Of a stretch of 64,000 nucleotides of DNA, positions 39,652-48,590 are shown in pieces. The DNA is taken from assembly GCA_963763755.1 (NCBI GenBank), contig CAVXQE010000008.1:1-64000 (forward strand), given 5' to 3'. A model generated the notes under the pieces. That model did no database searches and was not told where the DNA came from. It saw only the letters and a list, made by a program, of their open reading frames with translations. The position numbers and the translations under genes were made by a program. Positions within the stretch are counted from its first letter, which is position 1. The number at the start of each line of letters is the position of its first letter. Source of the DNA: Gaiellasilicea sp963763755 (GTDB lineage: Bacteria; Actinomycetota; Thermoleophilia; Gaiellales; Gaiellaceae).

Positions 39652-40950
39652 TTGCGCCTTCGCAGCCAGTACGACAGCGAGATCCTGAAGCTCGCGGTGC
39701 CGGCGCTCGGCGCGCTGGCGGCCGAGCCGCTGTACCTCCTCGTCGACACGGCGATCGTCGGTCATCTCGGCCGGGAGCAGCTGGCGGCGCTCGGGATCGC
39801 TGCGACGGTGCTGACCGGCCTCTTCGGCATCTTCAACTTCCTCCAGTACGGGACGACTGCGCAGGTCGGCCGCGCGTCCGGAGCAGGCGAGGCCAAGATC
39901 GCCCACCGGCTCGGCGCGCAGGCGCTCTGGCTTTCGCTCGGGTTCGGTCTCGCGATCGCCGCCGGCGTCGTGGCGCTCGCCCCACAAATCGTCGCGCTGA
40001 TGGGAGTCGACGGCGACACGGCCGACTATGCGCTCACGTACATGCGGATCGCTGCACTGGGGCTGCCGTTCGCGTTCCTCGCGCTCGGCGGGCAGGGCTA
40101 CCTGCGGGGCGTCTCCGACCTGAAGACGCCGCTCGTGATCGTGATCGTCGCGAACGCCGTCAACCTCGTGCTCGAGGTGCTGTTCGTCTACGGGTTCGGC
40201 TGGGGGATCGAGGGCTCGGCGTGGGGCACGGTGATCGCGCAGGCTGGGATGGGCGCAACCTTCATCGTCGTCATCCTCCGTGCCGCCCGCGGCAATGCGC
40301 GGCCGTCGCGCGAGCTGATGCGGCGACTGCTCGTGGTCGGCCGCTACATCTTCGTCCGCACGGCGGCGTTGCTGAGCGCCTTCACGCTGGCGGGCGCCGT
40401 GATCGCGCGATTCGGAGACGCCTCGCTCGCCGCGCACCAGATCACCTTCCAACTCTGGATCTTTCTCGCGCTCGTCCTGGACGCGATCGCGATTGCCGGC
40501 CAGGTGATCGTCGGCCGAGGCCTCGGCGCCGGCGACACCGAACGGGCCTATGCCGCCAGCGTTCGCATGATCTGGCTCTCGGTCTATGCGGGGATCGCCT
40601 TCGGAGCGGTGATGCTCGCTCTCAAGGGCGTCCTGCCCTATGCGTTCACGAGCGACGAGGAGGTCGTGGGGCGCGTCCAGGCGATCTGGTTCCTGTTCGT
40701 GCTCATGCAACCGCTGAACGGGGCAGTCTTTGCGCTCGACGGGATTCTGATCGGCGCCAGCGACGGTCGCTTCCTGATGTGGTCGATGGTGCTCGCATTC
40801 GCGACGAGCGCGGTCGTCTCGCTCGCCGCCCTCGAGTTCGACTGGGGGATCGTCGGCGTCTGGGCTGCCCTGTTCGTCCTGATCTGCGTCCGCTTCGGCC
40901 TGATGTTCTGGCGCTTCCAGGGCCGCCTCTGGCTGTACGGCTGGGCCTAA
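39652..40950 (+). CDS. MATE-family efflux transporter (DinF-like)
   Basis: 432 residues, intact, TTG start one base after the SDR stop. Twelve TM helices are visible in two homologous halves. LAVPALGALAAEPLYLLVDT with AIVGHLG is the MATE entry motif, and FGDASLAAHQITFQLWIFLA the second-half counterpart. DinF-type MATE proteins export cationic drugs or toxic metabolites using a sodium or proton gradient. It forms an operon with the CDF exporter and the SDR. Confidence 0.93.
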   Translation: MRLRSQYDSEILKLAVPALGALAAEPLYLLVDTAIVGHLGREQLAALGIAATVLTGLFGIFNFLQYGTTAQVGRASGAGEAKIAHRLGAQALWLSLGFGLAIAAGVVALAPQIVALMGVDGDTADYALTYMRIAALGLPFAFLALGGQGYLRGVSDLKTPLVIVIVANAVNLVLEVLFVYGFGWGIEGSAWGTVIAQAGMGATFIVVILRAARGNARPSRELMRRLLVVGRYIFVRTAALLSAFTLAGAVIARFGDASLAAHQITFQLWIFLALVLDAIAIAGQVIVGRGLGAGDTERAYAASVRMIWLSVYAGIAFGAVMLALKGVLPYAFTSDEEVVGRVQAIWFLFVLMQPLNGAVFALDGILIGASDGRFLMWSMVLAFATSAVVSLAALEFDWGIVGVWAALFVLICVRFGLMFWRFQGRLWLYGWA

Positions 40951-40958
40951 GCCGGTGT

Positions 40959-40978
40959 CGCGTGACGCGGGTCACGCG
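40959..40978. terminator. Inverted repeat between convergent MATE and PPOX genes
   Basis: CGCGTGAC (40959-40966), GCGG, GTCACGCG (40971-40978): an 8-bp stem with a 4-nt loop, 9 nt after the MATE stop and usable from both sides. No U-tract. Confidence 0.5.
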
Positions 40979-41019
40979 GGTTACTGGGGCAGACCCGGGT
41001 GCCGTGGCAGTCGAACGGT

Positions 41020-41412
41020 TCAGTTCCAGCGGTGCCAGCGCTCGGGGCGCACCCAGGCGCTGACTCGCTTGGACGTTCGGTTCCGGTAAGGGTGACCCTG
41101 GTAGCGGAGCGCGAGCCGGTCGATGTCGGCGAGCTCCGGATCGTCGACCATGCGCTCCACGACGCCGAAGAGGGAGACGTGGCTGTACCAGTCGTCCTTG
41201 TCGAGGACGGTCAGCGACACGCGCGGGTCACGCCTGAGGTGATCGAGCCGAGAGCGCGACGCGTCCATGTTCAGGAGGATCCGTCCGTCGACCCAGTCGT
41301 ACCAGGTGGCAACTGAGTGCGGTGAGCCGTCGGGTCGAATCGTCGCCACGACGGCCGGGTTCGGCTGCTTCAGGAACTCCTCGATCTCGGGCGGCACCGG
41401 TGTCGGCGGCAT
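41020..41412 (-). CDS. PPOX-class F420/flavin-binding oxidoreductase
   Basis: 130 residues, intact: FLKQPNPAVVATIRPDGSPH, VATWYDWVDGRILLNMDASR, SRLDHLRRDPRVSLTVLD, LFGVVERMVDDPELADIDRL and YRNRTSKRVSAWVRPERW. This split-barrel pattern belongs to the pyridoxamine-5'-phosphate-oxidase-like group, which in actinobacteria mostly binds F420. The substrate is unknown. Confidence 0.88.
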   Translation of the reverse strand: MPPTPVPPEIEEFLKQPNPAVVATIRPDGSPHSVATWYDWVDGRILLNMDASRSRLDHLRRDPRVSLTVLDKDDWYSHVSLFGVVERMVDDPELADIDRLALRYQGHPYRNRTSKRVSAWVRPERWHRWN

Positions 41413-41418
41413 TGCGCG

Positions 41419-41424
41419 AGCCTA
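41419..41424 (-). promoter_or_regulatory. Leaderless-type -10 (TAGGCT) for the PPOX gene
   Basis: TAGGCT is 6 nt before ATG 41412. Its TAG is also the stop codon of the upstream MBL gene (41422-41424). Confidence 0.5.
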
Positions 41425-42273
41425 CGCGCTCGTCCGGCGGGTGTCCCAGTAGCGCTTCAGGCCCTGGTACGACTGCCAGATCGGCATCGCGCGTTCGTAG
41501 CTCGGAGCCTCCTCCGGCGGTAGGTCGGCGACGGCCGCAGCGACGAACTCCTCTTCGGACAGCCCCTCCTTCACGCGGTCGGCCCAGACGTCGAGCCGCT
41601 CGCGCAGCTCGGTCAGGTGGCGGCTGACGTCGTCGGCGACGCCGAAGTGGATCAACGCGAGCCGCTCGGGCGCATGCCGCTCGATCTCCTCGAGCGTCCG
41701 GTACCAGGCCTCGACGTCGACGTCCGGCGGCGGGGTCGGCGGCAGCACCGCCCTGCTGGGCTGGATCCGCACGCCGGCGGCGTCACCGGCGAAGAGCGTC
41801 GTGCCGTCGAAGTAGCAGACGTGGTGCGAGGCGTGGCCGGGCGAGGGAAAGCACTCCAGCCCTGCCGCGCGGCCGCTTGCGATGCGCACGTTCGCCTCCG
41901 GCACGGGCGCGAGCTCGCCCCAGAGCTCGTCGAACGCGTCGCCGTAGAGCCGCCGCGCGCTTCGCTCGAGCCGCGACGGGTCGACGAGATGCGGCGCGCC
42001 GATCTCCGAGACCCAGACCTGAAGCTCGGGCTGCTCGCGGACGAGACTGCCCGCCGCGCCTGCGTGGTCGAGGTGGATGTGCGAGAGCAGTAGCTGTTTG
42101 ACGTCGCCGAGCTCGAGCCCGCGCTCGGCGAGACCGCGCTTCAGCGCGGGGATACAGGACGACGGTCCGCAGTCGAAGAGGGCGAGGCCGACGTCGGTCT
42201 CGAGCAGGTAGACGCCGACAGACTTCTCCGCGCCCGCATGGACGAGGTCGATCGGCTGATCGAGGCCGTCCAA
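41422..42273 (-). CDS. Metallo-beta-lactamase-fold hydrolase
   Basis: 283 residues from TTG 42273. LFDCGPSSCIPALKRGL, the dinuclear metal motif LLLSHIHLDHAG, FPSPGHASHHVCYFDGTTLF, AGDAAGVR and ERLALIHFG supply the His/Asp ligands of glyoxalase-II-like MBL enzymes. The C-terminal helical part (LRERLDVWADRVKEGLSEEE) is common in actinobacterial members. Its reaction is unknown. The TTG start lies inside the large palindrome shared with the end of the upstream PLP-enzyme gene, so its translation may be regulated there. Confidence 0.88.
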   Translation of the reverse strand: MDGLDQPIDLVHAGAEKSVGVYLLETDVGLALFDCGPSSCIPALKRGLAERGLELGDVKQLLLSHIHLDHAGAAGSLVREQPELQVWVSEIGAPHLVDPSRLERSARRLYGDAFDELWGELAPVPEANVRIASGRAAGLECFPSPGHASHHVCYFDGTTLFAGDAAGVRIQPSRAVLPPTPPPDVDVEAWYRTLEEIERHAPERLALIHFGVADDVSRHLTELRERLDVWADRVKEGLSEEEFVAAAVADLPPEEAPSYERAMPIWQSYQGLKRYWDTRRTSA

Positions 42274-42292
42274 GTAACAGTCTGTTACTTGG
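42270..42292. promoter_or_regulatory. Perfect 23-bp palindrome at the PLP-enzyme/MBL junction
   Basis: Arms CCAAGTAACAG (42270-42280) and CTGTTACTTGG (42282-42292) around one central T. The stop TAA of the upstream gene lies in one arm and the TTG start of the MBL gene in the other. It may be a repressor site (TetR-like size) or an mRNA stem of 9 bp with a 5-nt loop. Confidence 0.65.
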
Positions 42293-43431
42293 CGTGTGCG
42301 GCGGCGGGGACGAGCGCCGCCGCCAGATCCGAGATCAGGTCGTCGACCGCCTCGATCCCGACCGAGATGCGGATGAGGTTGCGAGGCGCCGCAAACGGGG
42401 CGTCGGCGGTCGATGCGTGCGTCATCCGCGCCGGGTGCTCGATCAGGCTCTCGACACCGCCGAGCGACTCGGCGAGCTGGAAGAGCTTCGTGCGTCCGAC
42501 GAGCTCGACAGCCGCCTCTTCCGACTCGGCGAGAATGGAGATCATCCCGCCGAAGTCGCGCATCTGCCGCTTCGCGATCTCGTGGCCGGGATGCGAGGGA
42601 AGGCCGGGGTAGAGCACCTGCTCGATCCCGGGCTGCTCGTCGAGCCACGCGGCGATCGCGCGTGCGTTCTCGCAATGACGTTGCATGCGCACGGCGAGCG
42701 TCTTGATCCCGCGCAGCACGAGCCAGCAGTCGAACGGGCCGGGCACCGCCCCGAGCGACTTCTGCAGGAAGTAGAGGCGCTCGGCGATCGTCGGGTCGTT
42801 CGTGGCGCAGAAGCCGCCGACGACGTCGGAGTGGCCGCCGAGGTACTTGGTGGTCGAGTGCAAGACGACGTCGGCGCCGAGATCGAGCGGATTCTGGAGA
42901 TACGGGGTGGCGAAGGTGTTGTCGACGACGAGGATCGCGCCGACCGCGTGCGCGGCATCGGCGGCGGAGCGGATGTCGACCAGATTCATCATCGGGTTCG
43001 ACGGCGTCTCGATCCAGACCATCCGCGTGTTCCTCGTCCAGCCGGTCGGCGAGGTTCGCAAACTCGGTCGCCGGCACGTAGTCGAAGAGGTAGCCCTTCG
43101 GCTCGTACACCTGCGACGTCATCCGGTAGACGCCGCCGTAGACATCCGCGATCAGAACGACGCGCTCGCCCGGGTTGACGAGGTGCATCAACGTCGTCGT
43201 CGCACCGAGTCCGGAGGAGAAAGCGACGCCGTGCTCGGCGTTCTCCAGCGAGGCAAGCGCCACCTGCAAAGCCGTCCGGGTCGGGTTCGCGACGCGCGCG
43301 TAGTCGTAGCCCTTGTTGACGCCCACTGCGTCCTGCACGAACGTCGCGGTCTGGTAGATCGGCGTGATGATCGCGCCGGTCGCGGGGTCGGGCTCCTGAC
43401 CGTCGTGGATCGCTCGCGTCTCGAACTCCAT
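42285..43431 (-). CDS. Cystathionine gamma-synthase/lyase family PLP enzyme (frameshifted)
   Basis: About 381 residues with one frameshift near 43025. METRAIHDGQEPD-type N-terminus (EFETRAIHDGQEPDPATGAI), YDYARVANPTRTALQVALAS, FSSGLGATTTLMHLV, IETPSNPMMNLVDI, VVDNTFATPYLQNPLDLGAD, PLP Lys in VLHSTTKYLGGHSDV, and LAESLGGVESLIEHPARMTH. It makes or breaks cystathionine in Met/Cys metabolism; synthase and lyase cannot be separated by eye. The next gene starts within a palindrome 12 nt on, and the stop TAG of the preceding YcaQ-like gene is not upstream but downstream in transcription order of that gene pair, so it is promoterless or reads from 45.6 kb. Confidence 0.93.
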
Positions 43432-44432
43432 CTAGCGGCTGATGCTAGCTGCCCCCAGCCACGCGGCGAGGTCGTCGAGTGCCTCGTCGAGGCGGGACGT
43501 GTCTCCCCACGCGCCCAGCAGTTCGAGCGTCCCCGTCTTCTTGTCGAAGCGCGGCTCGGCCCGGCCGACGACCTGGTCGCCGACGAGGAGCGGCAGCACG
43601 TAGTAGCCGTACTCGCGCTTCGCCTTCGGGACGAACATCTCGAGCCGGTAGTGGAAGTCCCACAACGCCTCCGCCCGGGCGCGGTCGTAGACGAGGCGGT
43701 CGAAAGGGGAGAGGAGGACGGCCCGGTCCGGCACCGGCCCGTCCGTGGCATCCGGGTGCGCCTCCCACTCGCCCCGGACGTAGCGGACGCCCTGAGTGCG
43801 GAACCGGCGCTCGGCTCGAATCCGCTCCCCGGCCGGCACCGAGACCGTCTCCGTCTCGGGCCACCAGCGGGAGGCGAGATCCCACAGCCGCTCGCCGCCC
43901 TGGCGGCCGGCGACGACGACCTCGCCGTAGAGGTGCAAGTGACAGGAGCATCAGCCCGACCATGCGGGGGCCCCACCACCGGCTGTCGCGCTTGACGCCG
44001 ACAGAACGGTCCTCGAGGTCGCGCGAGAGGAGCGGCCCGCGCTGCTCGAGCTCACGCATCACGTAGCGGCGAAACGCACGGTTCGTCGTCAGGAAGTCGT
44101 GCACCCACCGCTGGTTCTTGGTCCGCCGGGAGCGTCGGAAGTTGCGGATCCGGGCGCGAACGAGCGGCAGGTCCTCGAGCGGGTAGATGAACGCGTCCCA
44201 CTCGAAGAGCGAGCGCTCCTCCCACAGCAGCCGGTCGAGCTCCGCGCGGTCGTAGCCCGGGCCGAGCCGGCTGAAGAGGACGAGGTGCTGCGGCCGCTCG
44301 ACGGGCTGGACGACGTCGATCTGGAGGAAGCCGAGCCTGCGCACCGAGTCGAGAGCACGTCTCGTCGCGGAGCCGTCGAGGAGCCTGCGCCCGCACCGCG
44401 ATGCGCCGCGCCTCCTCGACGCTGACCTTCAC
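43432..44432 (-). CDS. YcaQ-like winged-helix DNA-binding/glycosylase-family protein, copy 1 (frameshifted)
   Basis: About 333 residues with frameshifts near 44380 and 43950. MKVSVEEARRIAVRAQ, then VRRLGFLQIDVVQPVERPQH, LFEWDAFIYPLEDLPLV, GERLWDLASRWWPE, RAVLLSPFDRLVYDRARAEA and YGYYVLPLLVGDQVVGRAEP. This is the HTH_42/YcaQ family, members of which are DNA glycosylases that open interstrand cross-links (the AlkX/YcaQ and AlkZ group). The Gln-rich catalytic motif of AlkZ is not certain here. ATG 44432 overlaps the stop of copy 2 (ATGA), and its TAG touches the PLP-enzyme ATG. Confidence 0.87.
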
Positions 44433-45578
44433 CGGCGCACCTCCTCCAGCCCGATCGAGCGGGCGAGCCGGTCGAGTGCCGTGTCGAGAGCGTCGTCCAG
44501 GGCACCCGAGGCGCGGATGCCGTCCTCGCGGTGAAAGGCGCGGACGACCAGGCGGCCCTCCTTCCGCTCCGACTTCAGGTCGGCGCGGCCGACGATCCGG
44601 TCGCCGCGCAGGAACGGGAGCACGTAGTAGCCGTACTGCCGCTGCGGCGCCGGCTTGTAGACCTCGATCAGGTGGTCGAAGCCGAGGATCCGGCGCGCGA
44701 ACGGCCGGTCCCAGAGCAGGTTGTCGAACGGCGAGAGCAGGACGGCGGTGCGCGGCGGCGGCCGGTCGAGCTCGGCGTCGGCGGCGACCAGGACGTCGCG
44801 CCGCCGTCGTCGACGCGCAGCCGCCGGAGGCGTCCTTCGGCGACGAGCTCGTCGAGGGCCGGTCTGATGCGGGCGATGCCGCCGGTCAGCCGCCAGTGCT
44901 CCTTCGACGCCCGGACTCGGTCAGCGCGCCGCGCGCCCGCACCGCCTGCTCGGCGAGCGTCCGCAGCACCTCGTGCGTCCGATGGCACCGGCGCCTCGAG
45001 CTGCGCCCGCGGGATCACCCGCTCGGTGAGGTCGTAGACCCGCTGGAAGCCCTGCCGTCCGGCGATCACGAGCTCGCCGTGGTTCCAGAGCCGCTCGAGC
45101 ATCGCCTTCGCCGGCTTCCAGTTCCACATGCCGCCGCCCGCTGCTCCCTCGAAGTGCCGCGAGGCGAGCGGGCCGCGCTCGCGGATCTCGCCGAGGATCT
45201 CGTTTGCGAGCTCGGGATGCGACGACGTGACGTCGTTGACGTTGCTGTACCAGTCTCGGCCGCCGTTCTGCATCGCACGCCGGAAGAGCGGCCACGACTC
45301 GATCGGAAGCAGGCATGCCTCGTGCGCCCAGAACTCGAAGATCCGGCCCTGGAGAGCAGGTTCGAGACGGCTTCCCTCGGGTAGTTTCCGACGCGGCTCG
45401 TGAGCGCGATCCGGTGGCTGCGCTCGACCGTCGAGATCGAATCGAGCTGGACGCACGACAGCCGGCGGATCGCGGCCTCGACGCTCGCGTCGGTCGCGCG
45501 CCGATACCGGCTCGCATAGCCCTGCGCCGCGACCGCAAGGCGGCGGACGGCCGTCGCGCTGACCGTAGTCTCCACCAT
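44429..45578 (-). CDS. YcaQ-like winged-helix protein, copy 2 (frameshifted)
   Basis: About 382 residues, three to four frameshifts (near 45360, 44985, 44920 and 44800). MVETTVSATAVRRLAVAAQG, LSCVQLDSISTVERSHRIAL, FEFWAHEACLLPIESWPLFR, GMWNWKPAKAMLERLWNHGE, GRQGFQRVYDLTERVIPRAQ, RTAVLLSPFDNLLWDRPFAR and YGYYVLPFLRGDRIVGRADL. It is parallel to copy 1 and longer. The WxxEA and WNWKPAK blocks are the more YcaQ-like. A tandem pair suggests subfunctionalised DNA-repair activities. SD GGGAGG precedes ATG 45578. Confidence 0.87.
45566..45571 (+). promoter_or_regulatory. Leaderless-type -10 (TAGTCT) for the methyltransferase gene
   Basis: TAGTCT is 8 nt before GTG 45580 and lies inside the first codons of the divergent YcaQ-like gene. 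Confidence 0.45.
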
Positions 45579-45579
45579 C

Positions 45580-46229
45580 GTGCCCTCATCCTCCCCGTTC
45601 CTCGAGTTCGCCCGAAACTACCTTCCGTCCCCGCCGGCCCGCGTGCTCGACGTCGGCTGTGGCCAGGGCGAGCTGACGACCGCGCTCGCGGTCGAGGGGT
45701 ACGACGATGCTCGGGATCGACCCGCTCGCGCCCCAGGGAGATCTCTTCCGACGGGTCCGGCTGGAGGATCTCGAGGATGACGAGGGCGGCTTCGACGCCG
45801 TCGTCGCCGTCCGCTCGCTCCATCCGATCCGCGATCTGGCGCACGGGCTCGACCGCGTTGCGGCGCTGCTCCGACCCGGCGCGCCGCTCGTCGTCGACGA
45901 GATCGGGTGGGACCTGATGGACGAGCCGACGCTCGACTGGCTCTACGGCCAGCGGCGTGCGCTCGCCGCGGCCGGGCACGGGGACGCGCCGGCCTCGCTC
46001 GACGAGCTCCGCGAGGAGTGGGAGTCGTCTCACCTCGGAATTCACGGCTACGACGCACTGCGTCGTGAGCTCGAGTCGCGGTTCGAGGAGCGCGCATTCG
46101 TGCGGACGCCGTTCCTGCACCGGCTGCTCGCGCGGCGTTGCGACCGAGGTGCTCGAGCAGGCGCTGATCGACGCCGGGGCCATACAGCCACTGGGTTTCC
46201 GCTGGGTCGGCGTCGCCCGCCCTCGTTGA
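45580..46229 (+). CDS. Class I SAM-dependent methyltransferase (frameshifted)
   Basis: About 216 residues with frameshifts near 45705 and 46135. GTG 45580 is one base from the divergent ATG 45578. Motif I ARVLDVGCGQGELTTALA, motif II around MLGIDPLAPQGDLF, DAVVAVRSLHPIRDLAHGLD (motif IV) and LRPGAPLVVDEIGWDLMDEP (post-motif) define the Methyltransf_11/25 fold. The C-terminus reads FVRTPFLHRLLAR, then VLEQALIDAGAIQPLGFRWV. The substrate is unknown; partner genes do not help. Confidence 0.85.
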
Positions 46230-46356
46230 ACGGGGGCAGTGGCGTCACCCGAAGCGGGGATGGTTCGCAAGCCTGAAACGTGACTGGGGGTAGAGCGAAA
46301 GTCGATCCGATAGTGAGATTGCGGCATGTTTGCACAACTATTGCGGAGGCTTTCGA
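46230..46356 (+). other. Possibly structured leader of the sigma factor gene
   Basis: This non-coding stretch has CCCG-AAG-CGGG followed by GGTTCGCAAGCC and GGGGGTAGAGCG, then CCGATAG before the SD. The order recalls a c-di-GMP-I (GEMM) riboswitch core, but key adenosines are missing, so I do not call one. CCGATAG also loosely resembles the GCCGATAA -10 of FliA/WhiG promoters. Confidence 0.25.
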
Positions 46357-47176
46357 ATGTCAGCGACTCTCAGCACGACGACCAGCGCCCAGCGCCTCAC
46401 CTCCTCGGAGGCAGAAGGCCTCTGGCGCAACTGGAAAGAGCGCAGGGATTCGCGCTCACGCGACCAGCTCGTCCTGGCGTATGCGCCGATGGTTCGCTAC
46501 ATCGCTTCGCGCAAGGTTCGCGAGCTCCCGGCTCACTGCGAGCTCGACGACCTGGCGTCGTCCGGCCTCGTCGCGCTGATGGAGGCGATCGATCGTTTCG
46601 ACCCCGTCAAGGGTGCCAGCTTCGAGCAGTACGCCTGGACACGGGTCGCCGGCGCGCTCGTCGACGAGCTGCGCAAGCAGGACTGGGCTTCTCGCTCGGT
46701 CCGGCGCGAGGGCCGGCGCATCGAGCGGGCTCGCGACTCCTTCTTCGCCCGCGCCGGCACGATGCCGACCGAGTCGGAGCTCGCACACGAGCTCGGCACG
46801 ACCGTCGACGACCTGCGGACGAGCATCGAGGACATCGACCGCTCCGACATCGCCTCCTTGAACGCTCCCTCCCGCGGAGCCGAGGACTCGCTGCCGATGG
46901 AAGTCGGCGAGACGATCCAGGCGCCCGAGGGCGAGTACGACCCTGAGCCGAGCCTGCTCGGCTGCCGACCGCAACGCGGCCGTCCGTGCCGGCATCGCCC
47001 GGCTGTCCGATCGCGAGCGCCACGTTCTCTCGCTCGTGCACGTCCAGGAGCTCCCCGGTGCCGAGATCGGCCGGATGCTCGGCGTCAGCGAGTCGCGGGT
47101 GTCGCAGATCCTCGCGGGGATCCGTCGCAAGCTGAAGGATCAGCTCGACTCGTACGAGACGGCTGCCGCGGCCTAG
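46357..47176 (+). CDS. Sigma-70 family factor, FliA/WhiG-like (frameshifted)
   Basis: About 272 residues, frameshift near 46965. ATG 46357 has SD GGAGG. Region 2 is DQLVLAYAPMVRYIASRKVR with LDDLASSGLVALMEAIDRFD and YAWTRVAGALVDELRKQDWA (-10 recognition). Region 3 is GTMPTESELAHELGTTVDDL. Region 4, after the break, is RLSDRERHVLSLVHVQELPG with EIGRMLGVSESRVSQILAGI. The DW(A/V)SRSVRR block and size fit the FliA/WhiG/SigB-like group that controls motility or development. No flagellar gene or RsiG-like anti-sigma gene is next to it. Confidence 0.9.
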
Positions 47177-47178
47177 AC

Positions 47179-47184
47179 TACTCT
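47179..47184 (+). promoter_or_regulatory. Leaderless-type -10 (TACTCT) for the DUF6328 gene
   Basis: TACTCT is 8 nt before GTG 47193, in the 16-bp gap after the sigma factor stop. Confidence 0.45.
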
Positions 47185-47192
47185 CCGCCGCT

Positions 47193-47646
47193 GTGGCGGA
47201 GGAGACGCACGAGGAGCGGATCAACCGCGAGCTGATCGAGCTCCTCAACGAGCTGCGGGTGGCGCTCCCCGGCGTCCAGGTGCTGTTCGCGTTCCTGCTC
47301 GCCGTCCCGTTTTCGCAGCGCTTCGAGCAGACGACGGACCTGCAGCGCGACACGTACATGGTCGCGCTCCTCAGCACTCTGGCCGGCTCCGTGTTCCTGA
47401 TCGCGCCGAGCGCCTACCACCGGATCCGCTTCCGAGACCGCGACAAGGAGGCGCTGCTTCGGATCTCCAACGTCTTCGCGATCGTCGGGATGATCTTCCT
47501 TGCGGTCGGAATGACGTCGGTCGTGTTCCTGGTGACCGACGTCATCTACAACGGGGTCGTCACCACCGTCGTGACCTCCGCTCACAGCGGGACTCTTCGC
47601 TCTCGTCTGGTTCGTGCTGCCGCTTGCTCGCAAGTCGAGCGACTAG
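47193..47646 (+). CDS. DUF6328-like membrane protein (frameshifted at end)
   Basis: About 150 residues, one frameshift near 47590. EETHEERINRELIELLNELR, VALPGVQVLFAFLLAVPFSQ, RFEQTTDLQRDTYMVALLST and APSAYHRIRFRDRDKEALLR, followed by two more TM helices, match the DUF6328 pattern of small four-helix membrane proteins common in actinobacteria. Function unknown. After the frameshift the end is LARKSSD and TAG 47644-47646, sharing CTAG with the convergent PLP-enzyme gene. Confidence 0.82.
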
Positions 47647-48590
47647 TCCGGCGTCCCGCCTGCGAGGATCACCTGGAGCCGGTCGGAATCGATGTTGCCG
47701 CCGGAGACAATGCAGACGAGCTTCCGTCCCGGGACCTGACCCGAGACCGCGGCCGCGACGGCAAGCGCGCCTGCCCCTTCCGCGATCACCCGTGCACGCT
47801 CGGCGAGCAGCCGGACGGCAGCGGCGGTCTCGTCCAGCGATACCGTGTAGGCACCGGCGACCAGCGGCCGAGCCCGTTCCCACATCGCGGGCAGCACGAC
47901 CTTCGCACCCGCCCCGTCGACGAACGACGGCTGGAACTCGGCCTCGCGTGGCTCGCCGGCCTCGAGCGCTGCGGTCACCGCCGCGCCCGTCTCGGGCTGC
48001 ACCGCATACGCCTTCGTGTCGGGTCGGAGCGCGGCGAGTGCGCTCGCGATCCCGGTGAAGAGGCCGCCGCCGCCCCAGGGCACCAGAACCGCATCCGCGT
48101 CGGGGAGATCCTCCGCAAGCTCGAGCCCGATCGTGCCGTTGCCCGCCATCACGCGCTCGTTCTGCACCGGGTGGACGAAGAAGCCCTCGGCTTCGTCGAA
48201 CTGCGAGGTGAGCACGATCTCCCACCAGCGCTCGTACGGCACTTTGACGACCGTGCCCCCGAGCCGCTCGATCGCGTCCAGCTTCGTCTGCGGCGCGCTC
48301 TCCGGGGCGATCACCGTCGCCGGTACGCCGAGCTCACGTGCGGCCCAGGCGACTCCCTGCGCCATGTTGCCGGCACTCGCGGTGACGACACCCTTGGCGG
48401 TCTCGATGTGAGAGGCCTGCCGGATCGCGTTGACGGCGCCGCGAATCTTGAAGGAGCCGATCGGCTGGAGGTTCTCGAGCTTGAGCCAGATCTCTGCCGG
48501 TCCATCGACTTCGAGGCGCACGAGCGGCGTTCGAATCGCGGCACCGGCGATCGTCTCGCGGGCGCGCTCGATCTGCGCGAACGGGATCAG
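47643..48590 (-). CDS. Threonine dehydratase-like PLP lyase (fold type II)
   Basis: 315 residues. IERARETIAGAAIRTPLVRL, PLP Lys in IGSFKIRGAVNAI, VTASAGNMAQGVAWAARELG, VPWGGGGLFTGIASAL (phosphate-binding glycines) and VCIVSGGNIDSDRLQ. The enzyme family deaminates Thr/Ser or racemises Ser. The family's normal N-terminus requires a start at CTG 48590, which overlaps the upstream stop as CTGA; the first standard in-frame start (GTG 48521) would cut off a conserved strand. It follows an ornithine-cyclodeaminase-like and an aldo/keto reductase gene in one operon. Confidence 0.88.
   Translation of the reverse strand: MIPFAQIERARETIAGAAIRTPLVRLEVDGPAEIWLKLENLQPIGSFKIRGAVNAIRQASHIETAKGVVTASAGNMAQGVAWAARELGVPATVIAPESAPQTKLDAIERLGGTVVKVPYERWWEIVLTSQFDEAEGFFVHPVQNERVMAGNGTIGLELAEDLPDADAVLVPWGGGGLFTGIASALAALRPDTKAYAVQPETGAAVTAALEAGEPREAEFQPSFVDGAGAKVVLPAMWERARPLVAGAYTVSLDETAAAVRLLAERARVIAEGAGALAVAAAVSGQVPGRKLVCIVSGGNIDSDRLQVILAGGTPD

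Noticed and set aside
41422..43431. One long minus ORF that seems to fuse a PLP enzyme N-terminus to the MBL hydrolase
   Set aside because: The middle is nonsense. A frameshift near 43025 puts the PLP enzyme into another frame that ends at 42285, and MBL has its own TTG start.
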